Of a stretch of 64,000 nucleotides of DNA, positions 57,907 through 64,000 are shown piece by piece; positions within the stretch are counted from its first letter, which is position 1, and every line of letters starts with the position of its first letter. This stretch comes from Wenzhouxiangella sp. XN24 (GTDB lineage Bacteria; Pseudomonadota; Gammaproteobacteria; Steroidobacterales; XN24). Position numbers and translations under genes: made by a program. Under the pieces are notes generated by a model. That model was not told the DNA's origin, made no database searches, and was given only the letters and a program-made list of their open reading frames with translations. The stretch is from contig NZ_JAAMFG010000028.1 in NCBI RefSeq assembly GCF_011064545.1, forward strand, positions 62,001-126,000, written 5' to 3'.

Positions 57907-60027
57907 CTAGCCTTCTCCCTCGAGCAGCCACCGCTGCAGCCAGGTGGCGATCTCCCCGTAGAAGTGCCGGCTGTTGTGGCCGTTCAGGATCCAGTGGTTC
58001 TCGTTCGGATAGACCAGCAGGCGGCTTTCCACCTGTTGGCGCTGCAACGCGGTCCAGTATTCGAGCACGTTATTGATCGGCACCCGGTAGTCGAGCTGCC
58101 CGATGGTCACCAGCACCGGCGTTGACCATTCGGCGGCGAAGCGGATCGGATTCTGCTCCTCCCACAGGGCAGGCACTTCCCATGGCGGCCCACCGATATT
58201 CATCTCGCGATGGTAGACCGCGTCGCTGGTGCCCCACTGGGTCATCAGGTTGACCAGGCCCGCATGACTGACCAGGCAGCGATACCGGTCGGTCGTGCCC
58301 TGCAGCCAGTTGGCAAGATGCCCTCCGTAACTGGCCCCGGCGGCACACTGCCGCTCGCCATCGATGAAAGCGAAGCGCTCGATAGCCACGTCCGCGGCCT
58401 GGTTGATCTCCTCGGCGGGTCCCCGCAACGGATCGCCCTGGATGGCCTGGGCGAAGGCCTCGCCGAAGCCCGTCGAACCCGTGTAGTTGGTCGCGAGCAC
58501 CACGTAATCCGAGCCGGCCAGCAGGTGGTAGTTCCAGCGCAGGTGGAAATAGTCCCTGAACATCCCGTGCGGCCCCCCGTGGATAAGCACCAGCAGGGGG
58601 TAACGCCGCTCGGGGTCGAAGCCGGCCGGGCGCACCAGGAGGCTGTGGATGGGAGTGCCGCGCTCGCTGTCGAACCAGAAATGCTCCGGCGGCTGCAGGT
58701 CCAGCGGCGCCACATGCTCGGCGGTGAATGACGTCAGTGCCTCGTGCCCGCCGTGGCCCAAATCGATCCGGACGACTTCCCCCGGGCTCACCGAGCTTTC
58801 GAAGCGCGCCAGGAGCACCGGGCGTCGTCCGCGGCTGGAAATGGACAGGTCGCTGTAGATCCCCGCCTCCATGTCGAATGCCGGCCGCGCGCGCCCGTCC
58901 CGGACTTTCGCGCGGTAAAGCTGCACATGGCCGGCGTTTTCCGCAAGGATGAACACTTCCCGGCTGTTGGGCGCGACAGCGAAACGGAGCACCCGGCGCT
59001 TCTCCGGCATCTCGATCTCGCCGGCGACGGACGCGGTCGGCCAGTCGAGCCGCACCAGCCGCGCGGCGTTGAACACGCGATCGGTGCGCGGCGTGCGGGT
59101 GGCGTAAAGGCTGCGGCCGTCGGGACTGAAAGTCGGGGAACCCCAGTTGTCGCCTTCTGCGTCGATCGATCCGCCGGTCAGGCGGCGCGGCTCGCCGCCG
59201 GTTGCAGCGACGTGCCACAGGTCGGTGTGGGTGAAGGCGAACGCGGCACGGTGGCGATTGGTGCTCGCGACGAACACCAGCGACTCGCCGTCGGGCGTCC
59301 AGCGGGCGTCGAGCTCACTGCCGCCCGGAGTCGGCCGGCCGTCGTAACCGGGTAATGCGACCAGGTCACTGCCGGCGAGGAGATCCCGCGCCTCGCGCTC
59401 ATCCAGCCCCTGCACCATCAGGCGTGGCTGGCGCTCGATGCGCCACCGATCCCAGTTGCGGATCGGGAAGCCGGTGTAGGTCAGGACCTCGTGCTTGCGG
59501 GCCTTCTCTTCCTCGCTGATGCGCTGGCTGTCCGCGTCGCTGCGACTGTCGGGGTGCACGTCGCTGACGAAGGCGATGCGCCGGCCATCGGGCGAGAAGA
59601 CCGGCTGGCGCGCGCCGGTACTGATCGAAGTGATTCTCCGGGCTTCACCGCCCACCGCCAGGTCGAGCACGTAGACCTGGGGCGCCTCGTCACCTTCGCG
59701 CTGCGTGGTGAACGCGATGCGCTTGCTGTCGGGACTCCAGCTGGTACCGGACTCCCCGCCACGCGCGAAGGTCAGTTGCCGGGGCGACTCGCTGCCGTCG
59801 GTCGGCACCAGCCAGAGGTGGCTCGCCTGTTCGTCGCTGTCGTACGCAGGCCGGGTGACCGCCACGACGGCCCACCGGCCGTCGGGACTGACCTCGGGGG
59901 CGCCGACCCGCGGCATCAGCCACAGGTCCTCGTGCGTGATGGGCCGCTGCGGATCGGCGGCGACAGCCGGCGCGACGACGGCCAAAGCGCCGAGGAACAG
60001 GGCAAGCAGGCGAAACAGATTCAGCAT
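57907..60027 (-). CDS. S9-family (prolyl oligopeptidase-type) peptidase, exported
   Basis: 706 residues: a signal peptide (LLALFLGALAVVAPAVAA), a TolB-like propeller (APEVSPDGRWAVVAVTRP, FSPDGRRIAFVSD) and a C-terminal alpha/beta-hydrolase domain. The catalytic triad is visible as Ser566 in GASYGGH, Asp646 in GQLDYRVP and His678 in NENHWIL. It likely degrades peptides in the periplasm. Downstream of the universal stress gene on the same strand (38-nt gap). Confidence 0.92.
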   Translation of the reverse strand: MLNLFRLLALFLGALAVVAPAVAADPQRPITHEDLWLMPRVGAPEVSPDGRWAVVAVTRPAYDSDEQASHLWLVPTDGSESPRQLTFARGGESGTSWSPDSKRIAFTTQREGDEAPQVYVLDLAVGGEARRITSISTGARQPVFSPDGRRIAFVSDVHPDSRSDADSQRISEEEKARKHEVLTYTGFPIRNWDRWRIERQPRLMVQGLDEREARDLLAGSDLVALPGYDGRPTPGGSELDARWTPDGESLVFVASTNRHRAAFAFTHTDLWHVAATGGEPRRLTGGSIDAEGDNWGSPTFSPDGRSLYATRTPRTDRVFNAARLVRLDWPTASVAGEIEMPEKRRVLRFAVAPNSREVFILAENAGHVQLYRAKVRDGRARPAFDMEAGIYSDLSISSRGRRPVLLARFESSVSPGEVVRIDLGHGGHEALTSFTAEHVAPLDLQPPEHFWFDSERGTPIHSLLVRPAGFDPERRYPLLVLIHGGPHGMFRDYFHLRWNYHLLAGSDYVVLATNYTGSTGFGEAFAQAIQGDPLRGPAEEINQAADVAIERFAFIDGERQCAAGASYGGHLANWLQGTTDRYRCLVSHAGLVNLMTQWGTSDAVYHREMNIGGPPWEVPALWEEQNPIRFAAEWSTPVLVTIGQLDYRVPINNVLEYWTALQRQQVESRLLVYPNENHWILNGHNSRHFYGEIATWLQRWLLEGEG

Positions 60028-60065
60028 CGGAAACTCCGTGAGCAGGGAAGCTGTGACGGGAAACG

Positions 60066-61019
60066 CTATTCGATGGGGCAGCGGAAGCCGGGGGGCTTGA
60101 CGACCAGGAGATCGCAGGCGACGTGATCGAGCAGTCGCTCCGCCGTGCCGCCGATGAAGACCTGCTCGAGACGGCTGCGGGAAACCCCGCCCGTCACGAG
60201 GACATCGACGCCGAGCTCATCGACCAGGCGGGGCAGTTCCTTCTCCGGCCGACCCTCGACGATCCGCACGTGCGCCGCGGGGATGCCCCGTCCTTCCACG
60301 AGTCTCAGGATCGCGCCCCTGAGCTGCTGGACCAGGTTGCCGAAGTACTCTTCCGGTGGCGTGCCGAGCGCCTCGGGCATCAGTGCCAGGGCAGCCGTGG
60401 ACTCGAGCGCGGCCATAGACAACACGCAATGCGCCACCCAGGTCTCTGCACCCATCGCCGCACCGAGTCGGTCGCTCAGTTCAAGAATGGCCTGGTCCAG
60501 CTCGGCATGCTGGTCGTCGCGATGACTCGGATCGACCGCGGCCAGCAGCGTCGGGCGAGCCGCCCATCGCCGCCCCTTGACGAGCAGCAACGGCGCCGGA
60601 CAGGTGCGGATCAGTTGCCAGTCAGCGGCGCTCAGCGTGGCGCGCTTCAGCCACTCGTGGTGGTGCGTGCGCATCACGACAAGGCGCGCCTCGGTCGCCA
60701 GGGCATGGCGGGCGATGGCTTCGTCGCGCGGATTCGCGTAGATCGCCGTGGTGCGCACCTCCAGGCCCTTGTCCCGCCAGGGTGCCGCACAGGTCTCCAG
60801 CCATGCCCGCCGCGCCGCAACCCGGGCCGCCCGCGCCGCCTCGACGCGCTCGGTGACCCGGAAATGGCTGCCCTCCATGGCCTGGTCGAACTCGCAGGCG
60901 AACAGCTCGAGCGGGGCGTGCAGTGCCGCCGCCAGCGTAGCGGCCCGTTCGAGCGCGACGGCCCCATCATCACCGGGATCGACGGCAGCGAGCACGGGTG
61001 CGGCGGAGTCTCGGTTCAT
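60066..61019 (-). CDS. Tandem universal stress protein (UspE-like)
   Basis: 317 residues with two Usp domains: residues 1-150 (VLAAVDPGDDGAVALERAAT, LVVMRTHHHEWLKR) and 155-317 (TLLAAVDPSHRDD, VDVLVTGGVSRSRLEQVFIGGTAERLL, CDLLVVKPPGF). The second half keeps the G-x2-G-x9-G(S/T) nucleotide loop in part. The ATG at 61017-61019 is preferred over a TTG two codons earlier. UspE next to fnr is a common gammaproteobacterial pairing, and FNR lies 6 nt upstream here. Confidence 0.9.
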   Translation of the reverse strand: MNRDSAAPVLAAVDPGDDGAVALERAATLAAALHAPLELFACEFDQAMEGSHFRVTERVEAARAARVAARRAWLETCAAPWRDKGLEVRTTAIYANPRDEAIARHALATEARLVVMRTHHHEWLKRATLSAADWQLIRTCPAPLLLVKGRRWAARPTLLAAVDPSHRDDQHAELDQAILELSDRLGAAMGAETWVAHCVLSMAALESTAALALMPEALGTPPEEYFGNLVQQLRGAILRLVEGRGIPAAHVRIVEGRPEKELPRLVDELGVDVLVTGGVSRSRLEQVFIGGTAERLLDHVACDLLVVKPPGFRCPIE

Positions 61020-61025
61020 CGGCAA

Positions 61026-61799
61026 TTACCTCAGGCGCGGGCTCCGTTGCTTGTCATCGCCATCCTCGAGATCGAAGGACGCCCCAAGCGCCTGCAAGGC
61101 CGCCATATCGAGGATCGTCACCTCCCGACGTCTCACGGCCACGATGCCATCGTCCTGGAAACGGGCAAACAGCCGGCTGACCGTCTCGGTCGCCAGGCGC
61201 AGGTGGCTCGCGATATCTCGCCGCGGCATCGGCAGGCTCAGGACGGCGGCCGACAGCCCACGACGGTGATATCGCCTCGACAGGCCCAGCAGGAATCCGG
61301 CCAGGCGCTCCTCCGCGCTGTGGTCGGTCGCCAGTTTCGCGCTGGCCGCGAGCTCGCGGCTCATGATGCGGAGCACCTGGGCCTGCAGACCCGGGACGTC
61401 GTGGATCAGCTGCTCGAGGCGCGCGAAAGGCAAAGCGCAGACCGAGGCCGTCTGCAGGGCCACTGCATTGCAGCGGTTGCGGCCTGAATGGATGCCGTCG
61501 AGGCCGGCCAGTTCGCCCGCGAGGTGGAATCCGAGCACATGCTCGCGGCCCTGGCTGTCGATCGTGTAGGTCTTGAGCGCACCTTTCTTGACGGCATACA
61601 GCGCATGGAAATCGTCGCCTTCGCGGAACAGGTGATCACCGGGGCGGATCGGCCCGCGGGTATGGACGATGGATTCGAGACGCTGCATGTCTTCGTTGTC
61701 CAGCCCCAGGGGCAGGCATAAGTCGCGAAGCGTGCAGCTGCGGCAACTCTGGCGGAGATGCGCGATGCTGATGATGTTCGAGTTCCCGTCCGCTGCCAC
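61026..61799 (-). CDS. fnr: FNR-type oxygen-sensing transcriptional regulator
   Basis: 257 residues. Cys19, Cys22 and Cys28 (SCRSCTLRDLC) and Cys121 (TASVCALPF) match the four ligands of the E. coli FNR [4Fe-4S] cluster; Cys110 is extra. The HTH PRRDIASHLRLATETVSRLF keeps the Glu-Ser-Arg residues that read TTGAT. It activates anaerobic and microaerobic genes. The start is GTG at 61797-61799. A perfect TATAAT on the minus strand (61828-61833) is its likely -10; the -35 is poor. Confidence 0.93.
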   Translation of the reverse strand: MAADGNSNIISIAHLRQSCRSCTLRDLCLPLGLDNEDMQRLESIVHTRGPIRPGDHLFREGDDFHALYAVKKGALKTYTIDSQGREHVLGFHLAGELAGLDGIHSGRNRCNAVALQTASVCALPFARLEQLIHDVPGLQAQVLRIMSRELAASAKLATDHSAEERLAGFLLGLSRRYHRRGLSAAVLSLPMPRRDIASHLRLATETVSRLFARFQDDGIVAVRRREVTILDMAALQALGASFDLEDGDDKQRSPRLR

Positions 61800-61827
61800 C
61801 CCAACCCCAAAATATTAGCGTCTGTTC

Positions 61828-61833
61828 ATTATA
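61828..61833 (-). promoter_or_regulatory. -10 hexamer of fnr
   Basis: TATAAT on the minus strand, about 28 nt before the fnr GTG. No good -35 is found 16-18 nt upstream (GGCTGG). Confidence 0.4.
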
Positions 61834-61900
61834 AACAAAGGGTTGCGCTACCAGCCTAGTGGAAACACTTATTTACCCTTCGGAAGACCGCAGTCCAGAA

Positions 61901-61914
61901 TTGATCCAGATCAA
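61901..61914. promoter_or_regulatory. Perfect FNR box
   Basis: TTGATCCAGATCAA is an exact TTGAT-N4-ATCAA dyad. Its centre lies 41 nt before the start predicted from the ompW -10 element, the class II activator position. Confidence 0.92.
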
Positions 61915-61935
61915 TTCCAGGCTGGCCAGCATGAC

Positions 61936-61941
61936 TAGAAT
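61936..61941 (+). promoter_or_regulatory. -10 element of ompW
   Basis: TAGAAT (five of six consensus bases) lies 21 nt after the FNR box. Transcription would start near 61948, placing the FNR box centre at about -41 and leaving about 32 nt of leader. No -35 is needed in this arrangement. Confidence 0.7.
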
Positions 61942-61979
61942 TCCATGTAAATTCAACAACAAAGCATGGGAGCTTCAAA

Positions 61980-62666
61980 ATGCGTACGTTTGCTTCAACT
62001 CTCGCCCTCGCCGCCGCCCTCGGACTTGCCGCACCGGCCTATGCCCACGAGGCGGGCGACTGGCTGGTTCGCTTCGGCGGCAGCAATATCGACCCGAAGA
62101 GCGACAACGGCTCACTCGACCTGACAGCGGCCGGCCTCGAAGGCGTGGCCGTCCAGGATGTGAATGTCGACAGCCAGATCGGCGTGACCTTCAACATCAC
62201 CTACATGTACACCGCCAACCTCGGCATCGAACTGCTCGCGGCGCTGCCCTACGAGCACGACATCGAAGTGGCGGGGCTGCCCGGCACGGCCGCGACGGTG
62301 ACCCATCTGCCGCCCACGCTCAGCCTGCAGTACCACTTCATGCCCGATGCGGTGTTCCAGCCCTATGTCGGCGCCGGCCTGAACCTGACCTGGTTCCTGG
62401 ACGACAGCAAGGAAGAAGGGCTCGTTGCAGCGGACGGACTGCTGGGGGCGACCACCGGCCTCGACGTGGACAGCACTTCGGTCGGCCTCGCCGCCCAGGT
62501 GGGCTTCGACTACATCGTCAACGACACCTGGTTCATCAACTTCGACGTGCGCTGGATCGACATCAGCACCGACGCGACCCTGACGGTCGACGGGGCCGAC
62601 TTCAGCACGGCGAAAGTGGATATCGATCCGATCGTGTACGGCCTGCACATCGGCTATCGCTTCTGA
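61980..62666 (+). CDS. ompW: Outer-membrane protein OmpW
   Basis: 228 residues: a signal peptide (LALAAALGLAAPAYAHEAGD) and an eight-stranded barrel (DWLVRFGGSNIDPKSDNG, GVTFNITYMYTANLGIELLA, YVGAGLNLTWFLDD) ending VYGLHIGYRF with terminal Phe. OmpW is a narrow hydrophobic channel, FNR-activated in E. coli, and a textbook FNR promoter stands here too. The ATG has GGGAGC upstream. Confidence 0.94.
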   Translation: MRTFASTLALAAALGLAAPAYAHEAGDWLVRFGGSNIDPKSDNGSLDLTAAGLEGVAVQDVNVDSQIGVTFNITYMYTANLGIELLAALPYEHDIEVAGLPGTAATVTHLPPTLSLQYHFMPDAVFQPYVGAGLNLTWFLDDSKEEGLVAADGLLGATTGLDVDSTSVGLAAQVGFDYIVNDTWFINFDVRWIDISTDATLTVDGADFSTAKVDIDPIVYGLHIGYRF

Positions 62667-62706
62667 ACCCTGCGCGGGGTCGGATCCCCGCGGCCCGCGA
62701 AAAGTC

Positions 62707-62728
62707 CCGGGGCGAGACCGCCCCGGGC
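62707..62728 (+). terminator. First hairpin after ompW
   Basis: CCCGGGGCG (62707-62715), loop AGAC, CGCCCCGGG (62720-62728): a perfect 9-bp GC stem about 40 nt after the ompW stop, without a T-run. Confidence 0.45.
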
Positions 62729-62731
62729 ACC

Positions 62732-62765
62732 ATGCAGAGAGCCGCGCGAGCGGCTCTCTGCATGT
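62732..62765 (+). terminator. Second, 15-bp perfect hairpin between ompW and ccoN
   Basis: The arms 62732-62746 and 62751-62765 (CATGCAGAGAGCCGC and its complement) enclose a GCGA tetraloop. The stem is very stable, but no U-tract follows, so it may be a Rho-independent barrier, an mRNA-stabilising element or a processing site before ccoN. Confidence 0.5.
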
Positions 62766-62845
62766 CGATGTCGCCTACAGATTCCCATATCCCCGGGCGC
62801 GCTTACCTGCCGCCCGTTTCATCCTCAGGCAGCCGGTAGAGGACT

Positions 62846-64000
62846 ATGACGACAGCAAGCGCATATAACGACAAGGTCGTCCGCCAGTTCACAATCATGA
62901 CCATCGTGTGGGGCGTGGTCGGAATGTTGGTGGGAGTGATCATCGCCGCCCAGCTCATGTGGCCGGCGCTCAACTTCGACGTGCCCTGGCTCAGCTACGG
63001 ACGGCTCCGGCCGCTGCACACCAACGCGGTGATTTTCGCCTTCGGCGGCTCCGCACTGTTTGCCTGTTCCTACTACGTCGTGCAGCGCACCTGCCATGTG
63101 CGGCTGTTCGCCGACAAGCTGGCGGCCTTCACTTTCTGGGGCTGGCAGGTCGTCATCGTGCTGGCGGCCATCACCCTGCCGCTCGGCCTCACGCAGAGCA
63201 AGGAATATGCCGAGCTGATCTGGCCGATCGACATCCTGATCGCCGCGGTCTGGGTGTCCTATGCCGTCGTGTTCTTCGGCACCCTTGCGATCCGCAAGGT
63301 CAAGCACATCTACGTCGCCAACTGGTTCTTCGGCGCCTTTATCCTCACCGTGGCGGTGCTCCACATCGTCAACAGCCTGGCGCTGCCGACGAGCATGGTG
63401 CACTCCTACCCGATCTACTCCGGTGTCGTGGATGCCATGGTGCAGTGGTGGTATGGCCACAACGCCGTCGGCTTCTTTCTCACCGCCGGCTTCCTGGGAA
63501 TGATGTACTACTTCGTGCCCAAGCAGGCCGGCCGCCCCATCTTTTCCTATCGACTGTCGGTCGTGCACTTCTGGGCGCTGATCTCGCTGTACATGTGGGC
63601 GGGGCCGCATCACCTCCATTACACGACCCTGCCCGACTGGGCACAGACGCTCGGCATGGTGTTCTCGCTGATGCTGCTGGCGCCCTCCTGGGGCGGGATG
63701 ATCAACGGCATCATGACGCTCTCGGGCGCCTGGCATAAGCTGCGCACGGACCCGATCCTGAAGTTCCTCATCGTCTCGTTGTCGTTCTACGGCATGTCGA
63801 CCTTCGAAGGACCGATGATGTCGATCAAGACGGTCAACGCCCTGTCGCACTACACCGACTGGACCATCGGCCATGTGCACTCCGGCGCGCTGGGCTGGGT
63901 GGCGATGATTTCCATCGGCTGCGTCTACATGCTGATCCCGCGGTTGTTCGGCAAGCAGGAGATGTACAGCGTCAAGGCCATCGACATTCATTTCTGGGTG
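62846..64000 (+). CDS. ccoN: cbb3-type cytochrome c oxidase subunit I (3' end outside window)
   Basis: The first 385 codons of CcoN, the haem-copper subunit of the high-affinity microaerobic oxidase. Visible are the haem b ligand His in [12 protein letters not shown], the CuB region [20 protein letters not shown], the His pair in [13 protein letters not shown] and the haem ligands in [10 protein letters not shown]. The ATG at 62846 has AGAGGA upstream. I see no FNR box of its own in the 179-nt gap; expression may rely on the ompW FNR promoter or on sites not recognised. Confidence 0.96.
   Translation, partial: MTTASAYNDKVVRQFTIMTIVWGVVGMLVGVIIAAQLMWPALNFDVPWLSYGRLRPLHTNAVIFAFGGSALFACSYYVVQRTCHVRLFADKLAAFTFWGWQVVIVLAAITLPLGLTQSKEYAELIWPIDILIAAVWVSYAVVFFGTLAIRKVKHIYVANWFFGAFILTVAVLHIVNSLALPTSMVHSYPIYSGVVDAMVQWWYGHNAVGFFLTAGFLGMMYYFVPKQAGRPIFSYRLSVVHFWALISLYMWAGPHHLHYTTLPDWAQTLGMVFSLMLLAPSWGGMINGIMTLSGAWHKLRTDPILKFLIVSLSFYGMSTFEGPMMSIKTVNALSHYTDWTIGHVHSGALGWVAMISIGCVYMLIPRLFGKQEMYSVKAIDIHFWV

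Noticed and set aside
62667-62845. A second FNR box for ccoN
   Set aside because: I searched by eye for TTGAT-N4-ATCAA and close variants and found none in this gap.

Overview
The window is a dense, GC-rich (roughly two-thirds G+C by eye) chromosomal segment with no insertion sequence, prophage or CRISPR array that I can see. The gene content points to a gammaproteobacterium of the Chromatiales / Woeseiales / Xanthomonadales neighbourhood: the order ispB, rplU-rpmA-obg, rpsT, murJ-ribF-ileS-lspA is the gammaproteobacterial arrangement known from Pseudomonas, the his operon is led by a TrpR-like regulator as in Xanthomonadales, and there are a tricorn protease, an FNR regulator and a cbb3 oxidase subunit. 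Coordinates and reading frames come from the sequence; family names come from motif recognition, with no database search.

Region 1 (1-20117) is mostly housekeeping. On the minus strand lie a truncated tricorn protease, lspA, ileS, ribF and murJ, then a complete overlapping his operon (trpR-like, hisG, D, C, B, H, A, F, IE). Its promoter carries a perfect 16-bp palindrome across the -10 box. A small cytochrome c and rpsT run the other way, followed by obg, rpmA and rplU, ispB, tRNA-Pro(CGG) and an MscS channel. The his block appears to be inserted in the ancestral rpsT-murJ junction.

Region 2 (20219-36655) is the most interesting part. Seventeen tightly packed minus-strand genes with no gap above 20 nt lie behind a clear cyclic-di-GMP-I (GEMM-I) riboswitch. 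In order they encode an HzsA-like multihaem lipoprotein, a second lipoprotein with a haem-like motif, two outer-membrane beta-barrels, a TlpA thioredoxin, DUF4266 and DUF3570 proteins, a small exported protein, three TPR proteins, another small exported protein, ExbB, two ExbD paralogues, an AgmX/TonB-like protein and a GspC-like PDZ protein. It reads as a proton-motive-force-driven trans-envelope machine combined with extracytoplasmic redox proteins, switched by c-di-GMP.

Region 3 (36886-46168) holds lemA with an M48 protease, a sugar dehydrogenase, cysB divergent from a cysteine synthase gene, a quinone-reductase-like flavoprotein, a chagasin-like lipoprotein, two small membrane proteins, and a persulfide-dioxygenase-like hydrolase divergent from a BigR/SqrR-type sulfur sensor.

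Region 4 (46428-52278) is a lipid-modification operon: chalcone-isomerase-like, DUF3833, MerR regulator, NTF2-like, FAD oxidoreductase, DUF1365 and a cyclopropane-fatty-acid-synthase-like methyltransferase. Related clusters elsewhere respond to light or singlet oxygen.

Region 5 (52309-64000) has a large dCache/PAS/GGDEF/EAL protein with a PhnD-like periplasmic partner behind a candidate sigma-28 promoter, an S9 peptidase, a tandem universal stress protein, FNR, ompW with a textbook class II FNR promoter, and the start of ccoN. The c-di-GMP enzyme here and the riboswitch in region 2 suggest, but do not prove, one signalling circuit.
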